Assembly (NCBI RefSeq): GCF_014284255.1
Contig: NZ_JACOFV010000012.1
Location: 100,400-164,399, forward strand
DNA length: 64,000 nt
Direction of reading: 5' to 3'
From: Cognatundibacterium jejuense
GTDB lineage: Bacteria > Pseudomonadota > Gammaproteobacteria > Burkholderiales > Burkholderiaceae_D
Both the position numbers and the translations under genes were made by a program. The notes below the pieces were generated by a model that worked only from the letters and a program-made list of their open reading frames with translations, was not told the DNA's origin and ran no database searches. Shown here piece after piece: positions 56,080 to 63,951 of the stretch (its first letter is position 1; each line of letters opens with the position of its first letter).

Positions 56080-57399
56080 TTGAGTAAAAAGATTTTATGG
56101 ATAGTGATAGCCTTGGCTGTACTGTTCTCGATAGTGATCGCGGCGATGGCACCAACGTCTCAAGGCGATGCGTCGCGTGCCACGGCACAAATCGCTGTAG
56201 TGGATGATGCATGGAGAGCTGCATTACCGCGTGATCCGGTGGCGGCAACAGAGGCCTACATGTCACGTATTTCGCCAGCAGCAAAAGCACGTTCAGATGC
56301 GTATTTTGAAGGTGGATATTGGCTACAATTGCTTGATCTCATCGTTGGTCTGGCTGCTGCACTTCTTTTGTTGCGAACCAGAGCACTGGCAAGTACGCGT
56401 GATTGGATTGCAAAAAAAGTACGCCCAATGTGGCTGATCGATACCTTTACAGCGATGGTTTATAGCGTTTTGGTTTCGCTCATTACATTTCCGGTGGCGG
56501 CTTATGAAGGCTACTATCGCGAACATCTATACGGCCTGTCCAACCTGAGTGCGATTGATTGGTTTGTTGAAAATATCATGATGCTCAGTATTTCAACGGT
56601 AGCGATGGGGATAGCGGTTGGACTTCTTTATATTGCTCTGCGTCGCACGAGCCGCAATTGGTGGATTTGGGGCGCTGGTATCGGCGTTGTGTTGATCGGT
56701 GTCATGATGTTGTTGGCGCCAACTTATATTGATCCTTTATTTAATACCTATAAGCCGATTACAGAAGAACGCATCAAAACACCGGTGATGGCAATGATGC
56801 GCGCCAATGGTGTGCCGATTGATAATCTGTATCAGTTTGACGCCTCTAAACAAAGCAATCGCGTCAGTGCCAACGTGTCCGGAATTTTTGGTTCCGCCGC
56901 AGTACGGATGAATGACAACCTGCTTAACCGCAGCACTGTGAGCGAAATCAAGGCGGTATTAGGGCACGAGCTTGGTCATTACACGATGAACCATATCTAT
57001 AAAGCCTGGATGGAAGTTGCGATCGTCCTGGTTATCGGATTTGCTTTCGTTAAATGGTCATTGGATTGGTCTATTGCTAAATGGGGAGTCGAGTTTGGTA
57101 TCAAAGATCATGCCGATATTGCTGGCTTCCCTTTATTTGTCGCTTTGTTTTCAGTATTCATGTTTATTGCCACACCGATTAACAATACGTTGATACGGAC
57201 GCAAGAAACCGAAGCTGATATGTTTGGTTTAAACGCCTCGGCGGAGCCTCTCGGTTTTGCAGAAGCTATGCTGAAGTTAACTGAATATCGCAAATCTGAT
57301 CCCGGTCATGTCGAAGAATTTATTTTCTTCGATCATCCAAGCCCAAAGAAGCGCATCTACGCTGCAATGCGCTGGAGAGCGGAACAATTAAAACCTTGA
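56080..57399 (+). CDS. M48 family metallopeptidase (Ste24/CAAX protease-like)
   Basis: A 439-residue membrane zinc protease. The zinc motif HELGH is at 296-300 and the third ligand Glu lies in QETEADMFGL. Several helices surround it (about 5-25, 82-100, 122-142, 165-187, 196-214, 308-325), as in Ste24-type enzymes, and the C-terminus has DHPSPKKRIYAAMRW. The start is TTG with AGAGGAGA 6 bp upstream. It probably acts in membrane protein quality control. Confidence 0.93.
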   Translation: MSKKILWIVIALAVLFSIVIAAMAPTSQGDASRATAQIAVVDDAWRAALPRDPVAATEAYMSRISPAAKARSDAYFEGGYWLQLLDLIVGLAAALLLLRTRALASTRDWIAKKVRPMWLIDTFTAMVYSVLVSLITFPVAAYEGYYREHLYGLSNLSAIDWFVENIMMLSISTVAMGIAVGLLYIALRRTSRNWWIWGAGIGVVLIGVMMLLAPTYIDPLFNTYKPITEERIKTPVMAMMRANGVPIDNLYQFDASKQSNRVSANVSGIFGSAAVRMNDNLLNRSTVSEIKAVLGHELGHYTMNHIYKAWMEVAIVLVIGFAFVKWSLDWSIAKWGVEFGIKDHADIAGFPLFVALFSVFMFIATPINNTLIRTQETEADMFGLNASAEPLGFAEAMLKLTEYRKSDPGHVEEFIFFDHPSPKKRIYAAMRWRAEQLKP

Positions 57400-57424
57400 G
57401 GACGATCATTGAAGTGATTTGTTG

Positions 57425-57460
57425 AAAAAATAGACCAGACTGCCATCAGGTCTATTTTTT
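57425..57460. terminator. Bidirectional rho-independent terminator
   Basis: AAAAAATAGACC and GGTCTATTTTTT form a perfect 12-bp stem (57425-57436 with 57449-57460) between the convergent M48 protease and DMT transporter genes. Confidence 0.9.
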
Positions 57461-57481
57461 TGAATAGCTTGCTTAGACTTA

Positions 57482-58327
57482 TTACTTTGTCGCCCGTCGT
57501 CCCCATTCTGCGGCAGCAATGATCATCGCTGCTGATACCACGATATTGAAACTAAACGGCTGCCCCGTGGTCTTCACCACAACAATAGTTGATAGCAAGG
57601 GCGTCAGAAAGGCGAATACCCCAATGCGGCGTGGATCACCGGTTTTCATTGCCGCATCCCACAGAAAAAACGCGCCGCCCAATGGCCCCAAACCCAGCAC
57701 TGCGATTCTGAATAAATCGCCAGACGATAGCGTTGTCGCAGGTTCAAACAAAAAGTGACATGCCAAAGACAGCATGCCTGAGATGGCAGCAAAGCTTCCT
57801 ACCGCCGCTGTGTCAAAATGCGCAACGCGCCGTGTACCCAATGAATACGTTGCCCAGATCAGCGCAGAGCCAAAGGCGAATAGATAGCCGATATGAAATC
57901 CACCGCTTAATCCCGCATTGCTACTGCGTCCGATAATAGCAACGGCCGCACCGCTAAAACCTAACAACGCTGCACCGATATGTGCGCGACGTAATCGGGT
58001 TTTCGGCAATATTAATGGCGCAAGCACGACTATGCCAAGCGGCCACAGATAATTGATTAAATTCGCTTCCACCGCGGGTGCTGTGCGCAAAGCGATGAAG
58101 AATAGCAAGTGAAAACCAAATAGACCGTAGACACCTAATAGCATGGTCAACGGAGGTACTTTCCATGCTGAAAGACGAAAGCCGGAAAGCGGAACAGCAA
58201 TCAAACTACCGATAATCAATGCAATACCGGTCAGTAAAAACGGCGGTACGTGCGATAGCGTGAGCCCAAGAGCCGCGAGGATAGACCAAAGGGCGATAGC
58301 GGAGAGAGCCAGGAGATCTGATTTCAT
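57482..58327 (-). CDS. DMT superfamily (EamA) transporter
   Basis: A 281-residue protein with ten hydrophobic helices arranged as two EamA repeats. The segments LINYLWPLGIVVLAPLIL and FLTPLLSTIVVVKTTG are characteristic positions at the ends of each repeat. It likely exports an amino acid or metabolite. It is 32 bp downstream of the GntR regulator on the same strand and may share its transcript. Confidence 0.9.
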   Translation of the reverse strand: MKSDLLALSAIALWSILAALGLTLSHVPPFLLTGIALIIGSLIAVPLSGFRLSAWKVPPLTMLLGVYGLFGFHLLFFIALRTAPAVEANLINYLWPLGIVVLAPLILPKTRLRRAHIGAALLGFSGAAVAIIGRSSNAGLSGGFHIGYLFAFGSALIWATYSLGTRRVAHFDTAAVGSFAAISGMLSLACHFLFEPATTLSSGDLFRIAVLGLGPLGGAFFLWDAAMKTGDPRRIGVFAFLTPLLSTIVVVKTTGQPFSFNIVVSAAMIIAAAEWGRRATK

Positions 58328-58359
58328 CTGGTTTTTGTTTTACTTTGCTTTATTTCGCA

Positions 58360-59085
58360 TTAGCGAATTTCTACTTGATAACGGAAGCGATCAGCAGGCC
58401 CGCGCGAACGTCGCCATTCTAACGGTTGTCTGTCGTAACCAAGTGCCAGCCTGTCGATCACGATGACTGGTTTGTCTTTGGATATACCGAGTTGTTTTGC
58501 AACCTCAGCATCGGCGGTTTCTACCGTCAATGTTTCTTGCGCTGAGGCGACTGTGTGTCCGCATTTTTCTTCATACAGCGGGTACAGCAGATCACCAAAA
58601 TCAGGCAACTCCAAATGCATCAGCGCGCCAAATTGTGCGTAAGGCAACCAGATTTCTTCTAGCAAAACGGCTTGACCATCCACCAGGCGCAAGCGATCCA
58701 GTCGGATCGTTTTCGCGCGCTTAGTCAGACCTAATGCAGATGCGACTGGCTCTGGTGGTGTCAACAACGCGCGTTGAAGAATGCGTCCCTCGGGGACTTT
58801 ATTCTTTGTTCCTTCCGTCTGGTGCCGAAAAAAACGAAACAGCGACGAATTAAAATTTGGCCTGCGCACAAAGGTGCCGCGTCCTTGTGAGCGTTCAAGC
58901 AAGCCATCTGCGACCAGCGTATCAACTGCCTTGCGAACGGTGCCAATCGCCACCTTGTAAGTTTTGGTGAGCTCGGCCTCAGTCGGAATGGCGGAATCAG
59001 GTTGCCATTCACGATTCATGATTTTTTCTATCATGTCATCGCGTAAGCGGTGGTAGAGCGGAAGGCGGTCGTCAGATTGATTCAT
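58360..59085 (-). CDS. GntR family (HutC/FarR-type) transcriptional regulator
   Basis: A 241-residue repressor-type regulator. It has an N-terminal winged helix-turn-helix (LPLYHRLRDDMIEKIMNREW, IPTEAELTKTYKVAIGTVRKAVDTLVADGLLERSQGRGTFV, residues 8-75) and a C-terminal UTRA effector domain. The start MNQSDDRLPLYH at 59085 fits the family; the frame is open 35 codons upstream through the operator area. It faces an MFS importer and amidohydrolase genes, which it probably controls. Confidence 0.92.
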   Translation of the reverse strand: MNQSDDRLPLYHRLRDDMIEKIMNREWQPDSAIPTEAELTKTYKVAIGTVRKAVDTLVADGLLERSQGRGTFVRRPNFNSSLFRFFRHQTEGTKNKVPEGRILQRALLTPPEPVASALGLTKRAKTIRLDRLRLVDGQAVLLEEIWLPYAQFGALMHLELPDFGDLLYPLYEEKCGHTVASAQETLTVETADAEVAKQLGISKDKPVIVIDRLALGYDRQPLEWRRSRGPADRFRYQVEIR

Positions 59086-59099
59086 ATCTACATATAGAT
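59086..59099. promoter_or_regulatory. Palindrome at the GntR gene start, possible autoregulatory operator
   Basis: ATCTA-CATA-TAGAT is a perfect 5-bp inverted repeat directly next to the GntR start codon, in the divergent promoter region. Its sequence differs from the second repeat at 59190-59219. Confidence 0.4.
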
Positions 59100-59189
59100 G
59101 ATTACTTGTTTGCACTGTAACCCGAAGCCCCGTTGTTCGTCCAGAGCTAAACTTTGGTTGACATCGCCGATAGATAGGTTTAACTTTCA

Positions 59190-59219
59190 TATAAACATAT
59201 ATATGACTGTATGTTTATA
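59190..59219. promoter_or_regulatory. Inverted repeat TATAAACATA/TATGTTTATA, candidate GntR operator
   Basis: Perfect 10-bp arms separated by 10 bp, 35 bp upstream of the MFS importer start. Position and dyad symmetry fit a repressor site for the neighbouring GntR protein. Confidence 0.5.
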
Positions 59220-59253
59220 AGAATAATTCAAGACTGGTTTCCGGAGACAAAAC

Positions 59254-60474
59254 ATGTTTAAGTGGTATCGACAAGTATCATCGTTAGAGAGAAAAACCTT
59301 TTGGGCGTGCTTTAGCGGTTGGGGGTTGGACGCACTGGATGTGCAGATGTTCACGCTCGCCATTCCTACCATCATCGCCGTTTTTGGCATAGACAAGACG
59401 CAAGCAGGCCTCATTAGTGGTGTTACGTTGGTGGCGTCGTCATTGGGTGGTTGGGTGGCGGGCACCTTGTCAGATCGCATTGGTCGCGTGCGTACACTGC
59501 AAATCACGATACTCTGGTTTTCTGTTTTCACCTTTCTGTGCGGTTTTGCGCAGTCTTTTCCGCAGTTGATTTTTCTTAAGGCGCTGCAAGGATTTGGCTT
59601 TGGCGGCGAATGGGCGGCTGGCGCAGTCTTGATGGCAGAGACCATCCGCAGTGAGCGTCGTGGCAAAGTCATGGCAACGGTACAAAGCGCCTGGGCTGTA
59701 GGTTGGGGGGCTTCGGTAATTTTTTATACGGCATTGTTTTACTTTTTACCGCCAGAAACCGCCCTGCGTGCGATGTTCATGATCGGCCTGGTGCCTGCGC
59801 TATTGGTAGTCTATGTGCGACGCTCTATTCCCGAGCCAGAAAAACGTGCTGTCCCGCAATCATCCGGTGAAAAAATTCCCCTCGTCGGTATCTTCGCCCC
59901 CGAAGTATTAAAGACCACCATCCTTGGCGCATTGTTGGGCATGGGCGCACATGGCGGCTATTACGCACTGATGACCTGGTTGCCGACCTATTTAAAAACC
60001 GAACGCCATCTTTCGGTGTTAAGTACCGGCGGCTATCTCGCCGTGATCATCGTCGCATTCTGGTTTGGTTGTATGGCGAGCGCGACCTTGATTGACCGCA
60101 TAGGCCGCCGCCGTAACGTCGCCTTGTTTGCGATTTGCTGCACGATTACCGTGTGCATGTATTTGTTGCTTCCTCTAAGTGATACCGAAATGCTGTTCCT
60201 TGGATTTCCGCTCGGTTTTTTTGCGGCAGGTATTCCAGCCAGTCTGGGAGCGCTGTTCAACGAATTGTACCCAGCACATATACGCGGCACGGGCGTTGGC
60301 TTTTGCTATAACTTTGGACGCATCGCGTCGGCGGGTTTCCCGGTATTGGTTGGCTATATGAGCAAATCCATGCCATTAGGACAGGCAATTGGTATTGATG
60401 CCGGTATCGCCTATGGCATCGTGGTGCTGACGATTATGTTCTTGCCAGAGACAACTGGCCGCAGTCTCAATTAG
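59254..60474 (+). CDS. MFS transporter (sugar/organic-acid:H+ symporter type)
   Basis: A 406-residue importer with twelve helices: SGWGLDALDVQMFTLAIPT in TM1, GTLSDRIGRVRTLQ (motif A), LQGFGFGGEWAAGAVLMAETI in TM4 and a second ATLIDRIGRRRNVALF after TM8. This pattern fits the aromatic-acid/sialic-acid type symporters. It follows CGGAGACAAAAC. Divergent from GntR and upstream of an exported amidohydrolase, it probably imports the hydrolase product or a related acid. Confidence 0.91.
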   Translation: MFKWYRQVSSLERKTFWACFSGWGLDALDVQMFTLAIPTIIAVFGIDKTQAGLISGVTLVASSLGGWVAGTLSDRIGRVRTLQITILWFSVFTFLCGFAQSFPQLIFLKALQGFGFGGEWAAGAVLMAETIRSERRGKVMATVQSAWAVGWGASVIFYTALFYFLPPETALRAMFMIGLVPALLVVYVRRSIPEPEKRAVPQSSGEKIPLVGIFAPEVLKTTILGALLGMGAHGGYYALMTWLPTYLKTERHLSVLSTGGYLAVIIVAFWFGCMASATLIDRIGRRRNVALFAICCTITVCMYLLLPLSDTEMLFLGFPLGFFAAGIPASLGALFNELYPAHIRGTGVGFCYNFGRIASAGFPVLVGYMSKSMPLGQAIGIDAGIAYGIVVLTIMFLPETTGRSLN

Positions 60475-60500
60475 ATAGCGTCGATAAATATCGTAACTAA

Positions 60501-60591
60501 GCATCGTAACTAAGCATCGTAACTAAGCATCGTAACTAAGCATCGTAACTAAGCATCGTAACTAAGCATCGTAACTAAGCATCGTAACTAA
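60501..60591. repeat. Tandem repeat: seven perfect copies of a 13-bp unit
   Basis: GCATCGTAACTAA is repeated seven times head to tail, flanked by degenerate copies at 60488-60500 and from 60592 (ACATCTTAA). It lies between the MFS stop and the amidohydrolase start. Each unit contains TAA, and copy number probably varies between strains. It has no spacer structure and is not a CRISPR. Confidence 0.97.
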
Positions 60592-60658
60592 ACATCTTAA
60601 AGGTTAATTTGCCGCATCGTGATCGTGCGGCAGCTGACACCGTAAGGAGCAGTAAACC

Positions 60659-61564
60659 ATGTTGACCAGAAGAGAATTTACCATGTCAATGATCGCCACC
60701 GGAGCCAGCGCCGGCCTTGCTTCGCTCGCCGCATGCACAGCAATCAAACCAACTATATCGTCGATGGCTGTCGATTGCCACGCGCATGTCTTCTTGCGTA
60801 ATCTGCCTATGCCAGATCCGCGCCGTGCTCCCTCTGGTTACGATGCTTCGCCAGAAGATTTTCTGCATAGGTTAGAAGCAAATGGCATGACGCATGGCGT
60901 CCTGGTGCAACCGAGTTTTCTGGGGACGGACAATAGTTATCTGGTCGCCGCTTTACGCAAATATCCAAATCGCTTTCGCGGCATCGCTGTGGTTGATCCG
61001 ACCGTCACCGGTAAGCAACTCGATCAATTGCAAGATGCCGGCGTGGTCGGCATCCGACTCAATCAAATCGGCTTACCCGCTCCTGATTTTGCTTCACCTG
61101 CATGGGCAGCGTTGCTTAAAGAACTGTGGTACCGAAACTGGCAAGTCGAAGTACATCAATTGGCACAATCATTAAAGCCGATTGTCGATCCTTTGCTTTC
61201 AAGCGGTGTCAACGTCGTCATTGACCACTTCGGTCGGCCTGATCCCAAGCTGGGGATCAATGATCCCGGCTTTCAATATTTGTTGACCCTCGGCGCAACC
61301 CGCCGCGTGTGGATCAAATTATCTGGTGCATACAGAAACGGTGCCGATGGCCGCGGCCAACAAATCGCCCTCGATGCGTTGCCATTGCTGCGCGAAAGCT
61401 ACGGCCTCCAACAACTCATCTGGGGCAGCGACTGGCCGCATACCTTGTTTGAAAAAACCGCTTTTTATTCCGACCAGCGTACTTTGCTTAATCAATGGTT
61501 GCCCGATGCGAACGACAGGCATACGGTGTTGGCGGATGTGCCACGCAAGTTATTTCGGTTTTAG
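60659..61564 (+). CDS. Tat-exported amidohydrolase (2-pyrone-4,6-dicarboxylate lactonase-like)
   Basis: A 301-residue metal-dependent hydrolase of the amidohydrolase superfamily. The N-terminus has a twin-arginine motif (TRREFTMS) and a possible lipobox (LAAC, Cys26), so it is probably exported, perhaps as a lipoprotein. The first metal motif is DCHAHVF (His41, His43); later motifs are VIDHFGRPD and WGSDWPHT. The layout matches the LigI/TIM-barrel branch that opens lactones such as 2-pyrone-4,6-dicarboxylate. It follows the MFS gene, with the 13-bp repeats in between and a good SD (AAGGAG). Confidence 0.88.
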   Translation: MLTRREFTMSMIATGASAGLASLAACTAIKPTISSMAVDCHAHVFLRNLPMPDPRRAPSGYDASPEDFLHRLEANGMTHGVLVQPSFLGTDNSYLVAALRKYPNRFRGIAVVDPTVTGKQLDQLQDAGVVGIRLNQIGLPAPDFASPAWAALLKELWYRNWQVEVHQLAQSLKPIVDPLLSSGVNVVIDHFGRPDPKLGINDPGFQYLLTLGATRRVWIKLSGAYRNGADGRGQQIALDALPLLRESYGLQQLIWGSDWPHTLFEKTAFYSDQRTLLNQWLPDANDRHTVLADVPRKLFRF

Positions 61565-61980
61565 AGTTAGTTTCGCTGCAGGGAGTCGTAGCGTTAGCGA
61601 TCAACGTTACGACTTAAGCTGCTAATCACGCGCCCCGCCGTTGACGACACATCACTGCGACCAAATTGGCGAATGCCATCTTGCATATTTCACAACTGAG
61701 ACATTTTGTCCCGATGTATGGACATTGCTTTCAAGTAGCATGCCTCTGACGTACAACGACGCCATTCCTACATGGCAGTCGTTGACGTTTTCTTCCCTCA
61801 GATCTGCAACCGGTAAGTTATTCCACCGGATGCTATTCTGCTCTCATCGATTAATGTCATGACAGATGCAGCAGATTGTCTGACGGATCGTTAAAAAAAA
61901 CACATTGCTGAAGCAGCGTTTTGAGATGGTGCTCCGCACGATAAATCGTGTTAATGAACCGCCTGGAAAGTAGTCACATC
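61565..61980. other. 416-bp intergenic region with two hairpins
   Basis: No gene supported. It contains a near-perfect hairpin at 61585-61613 (GTCGTAGCGTT with AACGTTACGAC, one G-U pair, no U-tract) and a larger imperfect hairpin at 61749-61788 followed by TTTTC. The first may end the amidohydrolase transcript. Confidence 0.55.
61749..61788 (+). terminator. Imperfect hairpin with short U-tract, possible terminator
   Basis: ACGT, CAACGAC and CCAT pair with ATGG, GTCGTTG and ACGT around a 6-nt loop, with bulges; TTTTCTTCC follows. No annotated gene ends nearby on this strand, so it could close an unannotated small RNA. Confidence 0.4.
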
Positions 61981-62202
61981 ATGAATTGGGTACCGATAGT
62001 CTTCGTAACATTCAAGCTTCTCGTGCTCGGCACGGGCATGTTTTTCGCCATCAAATGGCATTACGATCAAGAAAAGGAAAAGCGCGTGGCGCTGCGCAAA
62101 AGCGGCAAAGTAATCATCGTCTTTGCGATAGCGCTAACGTTCCTGGGACTTTTTACTTACGTCTTAGCAAGTACGCTTGGGTTGGATTTGACGTTCCCGT
62201 GA
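61981..62202 (+). CDS. Small membrane protein (73 aa)
   Basis: A 73-residue protein with two hydrophobic helices (VPIVFVTFKLLVLGTGMFFAI and VIIVFAIALTFLGLFTYVLA) flanking a charged loop (KWHYDQEKEKRVALRKSGK). The start at ATG 61981 has GGAAAG about 11 bp upstream; an earlier ATG at 61948 is possible. No named family. It is the last chromosomal gene before the tRNA-Phe attachment site. Confidence 0.65.
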   Translation: MNWVPIVFVTFKLLVLGTGMFFAIKWHYDQEKEKRVALRKSGKVIIVFAIALTFLGLFTYVLASTLGLDLTFP

Positions 62203-62328
62203 GCAAAGAGAAAGATCGGCATCGGCAATGGATTCGATGTTGAATCTTCGCTCACCTTGGAGGGGAGGGGGCACATCCATACGACAAAAATGGATGTGTG
62301 CGTATCCCTGTGGAAATGACGACCAAAA

Positions 62329-62366
62329 TAAAAAAGGGTCAGAACCTTACGGCTCTAACCCTTTAT
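62329..62366 (-). terminator. Terminator of the ancestral tRNA-Phe transcript
   Basis: Read on the minus strand, AAAGGGT...ACCCTTT forms the stem base with inner pairs TAGAGCC and GGTTCTG, followed by TTTTTTAT. It directly follows the tRNA 3' fragment, as expected for the original tRNA terminator. Confidence 0.75.
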
Positions 62367-62371
62367 ATACT

Positions 62372-62417
62372 TGGTGGCCCGGGGCGGAATCGAACCACCG
62401 ACACAAGGATTTTCAAT
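62372..62417 (-). pseudogene. 3' fragment of a tRNA-Phe gene (attachment site)
   Basis: The minus strand reads ATTGAAAATCC then TTGTGTCGGTGGTTCGATTCC and GCCCCGGGCCACCA. This is the 3' half of tRNA-Phe: anticodon GAA with its 3' stem, variable loop, T arm (GGTTCGATTCC), acceptor strand and encoded CCA. No 5' half (D arm or acceptor start) follows upstream; AT-rich DNA does. This is the att copy left when an element integrates into a tRNA gene. The intact tRNA should lie to the right, beyond the window. Confidence 0.85.
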
Positions 62418-62652
62418 TATTCAAAATCTTCAATTATTTCAATGAGTTGTAGTATTTCCGTTCTGCAAAATATTGCATCGAGTCTATTAATTCTTATTGA
62501 CCAGTATTAGTGCTTAAATATTTGTAGAATAAAAAAAGTATTTTCTTGCATCATTGCCGGATATCAACATCTGAAGTTTGGAACTATGTGATAATTATCA
62601 AAAAATAATATTTTTTTGAAATTTCATTTAGATAAATAGATGGAGGTTAAGG

Positions 62653-63120
62653 ATGTCAGAAAAAGAGATAAGTTTGATTTTGCGTATTGAGGGTGGAATT
62701 GCAGATAAAGGACTGTTGGACGTTTATGATGCAGCAAACACCATTTATGGACTTGCTAGAGCTGTAAATTTAGTCTCTCATTCATTTGGAAACGATGAAG
62801 AGGTTAGGAAGAAAAATCAGAGTGCGCATGGAGCAAAAGCATTTATACACTCTTCAAAGAAAGGTTGTTTTGAAGAACAAGTTGATATTTTCTTTGACTC
62901 TAAAATAACAAATAAAATTGGTCCTTCTGTACTCCCCAATGTCTTCTGGGACTACATGGCCTGGTCTTGGTCATATGCGATTGGTGATGACTATCAACCA
63001 CAAACATCGCAAATTAAAAAAATTGCACATAAGAATGATCTTTTTATTTATGAAATTGCAGATGCTTTAGAAGCACCATTGCAGTTGATTCATAGTAAGC
63101 ACCCGGTGAAGTCATCTTGA
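62653..63120 (+). CDS. Hypothetical protein of the island (155 aa)
   Basis: An AT-rich gene with an SD (GGAGGTTAAGG) and 155 codons. The protein has no signal peptide or helix and no domain I can name (SLILRIEGGIADKGLLDVYDAANTIYGLARAVNLVSHSF; KGCFEEQVDIFF). Its stop falls 11 bp before the left end of an IS66 element, so the native C-terminus may have been lost and a new stop acquired. Base composition differs from the chromosomal genes to the left. Confidence 0.65.
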   Translation: MSEKEISLILRIEGGIADKGLLDVYDAANTIYGLARAVNLVSHSFGNDEEVRKKNQSAHGAKAFIHSSKKGCFEEQVDIFFDSKITNKIGPSVLPNVFWDYMAWSWSYAIGDDYQPQTSQIKKIAHKNDLFIYEIADALEAPLQLIHSKHPVKSS

Positions 63121-63146
63121 AGTTAAGAGCGTAAGCGTAGATGATC

Positions 63147-63169
63147 GTGTCCACTTATTAAGTGGACAC
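63147..63169. repeat. Perfect palindrome upstream of tnpA
   Basis: GTGTCCACTT-ATT-AAGTGGACAC has perfect 10-bp arms around a 3-nt loop, between the IS66 left end and the tnpA start. It may shield transposase genes from read-through transcription or translation, or bind a regulator. Confidence 0.75.
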
Positions 63170-63175
63170 TTGTAC

Positions 63176-63547
63176 ATGATGGAAGATGGAATCAATACGC
63201 CTAGACGGCGTCGGCGACACAGTGCCGAATTCAAGGCTCAGGTAATTCAAGCCTGCAAACAACCGGGAGTTTCAATTGCAGCTACGGCTTTACGTTACCA
63301 GTTAAACGCCAATCAGGTCCGCATTTGGATCAGGGCTCATGAACAATTGACGATACAGTCGGCGCAAGCTACACCAGTCACCTCAGTTCCTGAATTTATT
63401 CCAATTCCATTACCTGCGCCGAGCGCCGCTACCGTGACTCCGGACATCGTGATTGAAATCAAACGAGGAGCCGCTAATGTGACTGTACGCTGGCCGCAAG
63501 CTGCCGCCGCAGAGTGTGCTAGTTGGCTGCAGAATTGGCTAAGATGA
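63176..63547 (+). CDS. tnpA: IS66 accessory protein TnpA
   Basis: A 123-residue helix-turn-helix protein of the IS66 orf1 group, starting with a basic stretch (NTPRRRRRHSAEFKAQVIQACKQPGVSIAATALRYQLNANQVRIW) and ending in the conserved TVRWPQAAAAECASWLQ. ATG 63176 is preferred over the TTG at 63170. It overlaps tnpB by 4 bp. Confidence 0.9.
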   Translation: MMEDGINTPRRRRRHSAEFKAQVIQACKQPGVSIAATALRYQLNANQVRIWIRAHEQLTIQSAQATPVTSVPEFIPIPLPAPSAATVTPDIVIEIKRGAANVTVRWPQAAAAECASWLQNWLR

Positions 63548-63876
63548 TTCGGATAGATTCCATCTGGCTGGCAACCGAACCAATTGATATGCGCATCGGT
63601 ATGGACACTGCACTGGCCAAGGTAGTTAAGGTCTTCGGTGCAGCGCGACCGCATCATGCCTATCTGTTTACCAACAAGCGTTCGACACGTATCAAAGTAC
63701 TGGTCTACGACGGATTTGGCATCTGGCTGGCGAGTCGTCGTTTGAACAAAGGCCGCTTTACGTGGGTTGGTCATGGCGTCGATATGGCAGAACTTAATCC
63801 GGAACAATTAAGGGCATTAGTGACCGGACTGCCATGGGAGAACCTGGCTCACGGTCACTCGATTTCGGTGCTGTAG
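63544..63876 (+). CDS. tnpB: IS66 accessory protein TnpB
   Basis: The 110-residue IS66 orf2-type protein: starts MIRIDSIWLATEPIDMRIGMDTALAKVV and contains HHAYLFTNKRSTRIKVLVYDGFGIWLASRRLNKGRF, the family core. ATG overlaps the tnpA stop (ATGA). Required with TnpA and TnpC for transposition in this family. Confidence 0.95.
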   Translation: MIRIDSIWLATEPIDMRIGMDTALAKVVKVFGAARPHHAYLFTNKRSTRIKVLVYDGFGIWLASRRLNKGRFTWVGHGVDMAELNPEQLRALVTGLPWENLAHGHSISVL

Positions 63877-63951
63877 TACTGAGACCACAAAGTTGTAAAC
63901 TTCTGTAAACGTCTTTGATTAAATCACCTCTGCTCTGGCACACTGCCAGAC

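Noticed and set aside
60488..60600. CRISPR array
   Set aside because: The repeat unit is 13 bp with no spacers and no cas genes nearby; it is a simple tandem repeat.
62372..62417. Complete tRNA-Phe gene
   Set aside because: Only the 3' half is present; upstream sequence cannot form the D arm or acceptor 5' strand.
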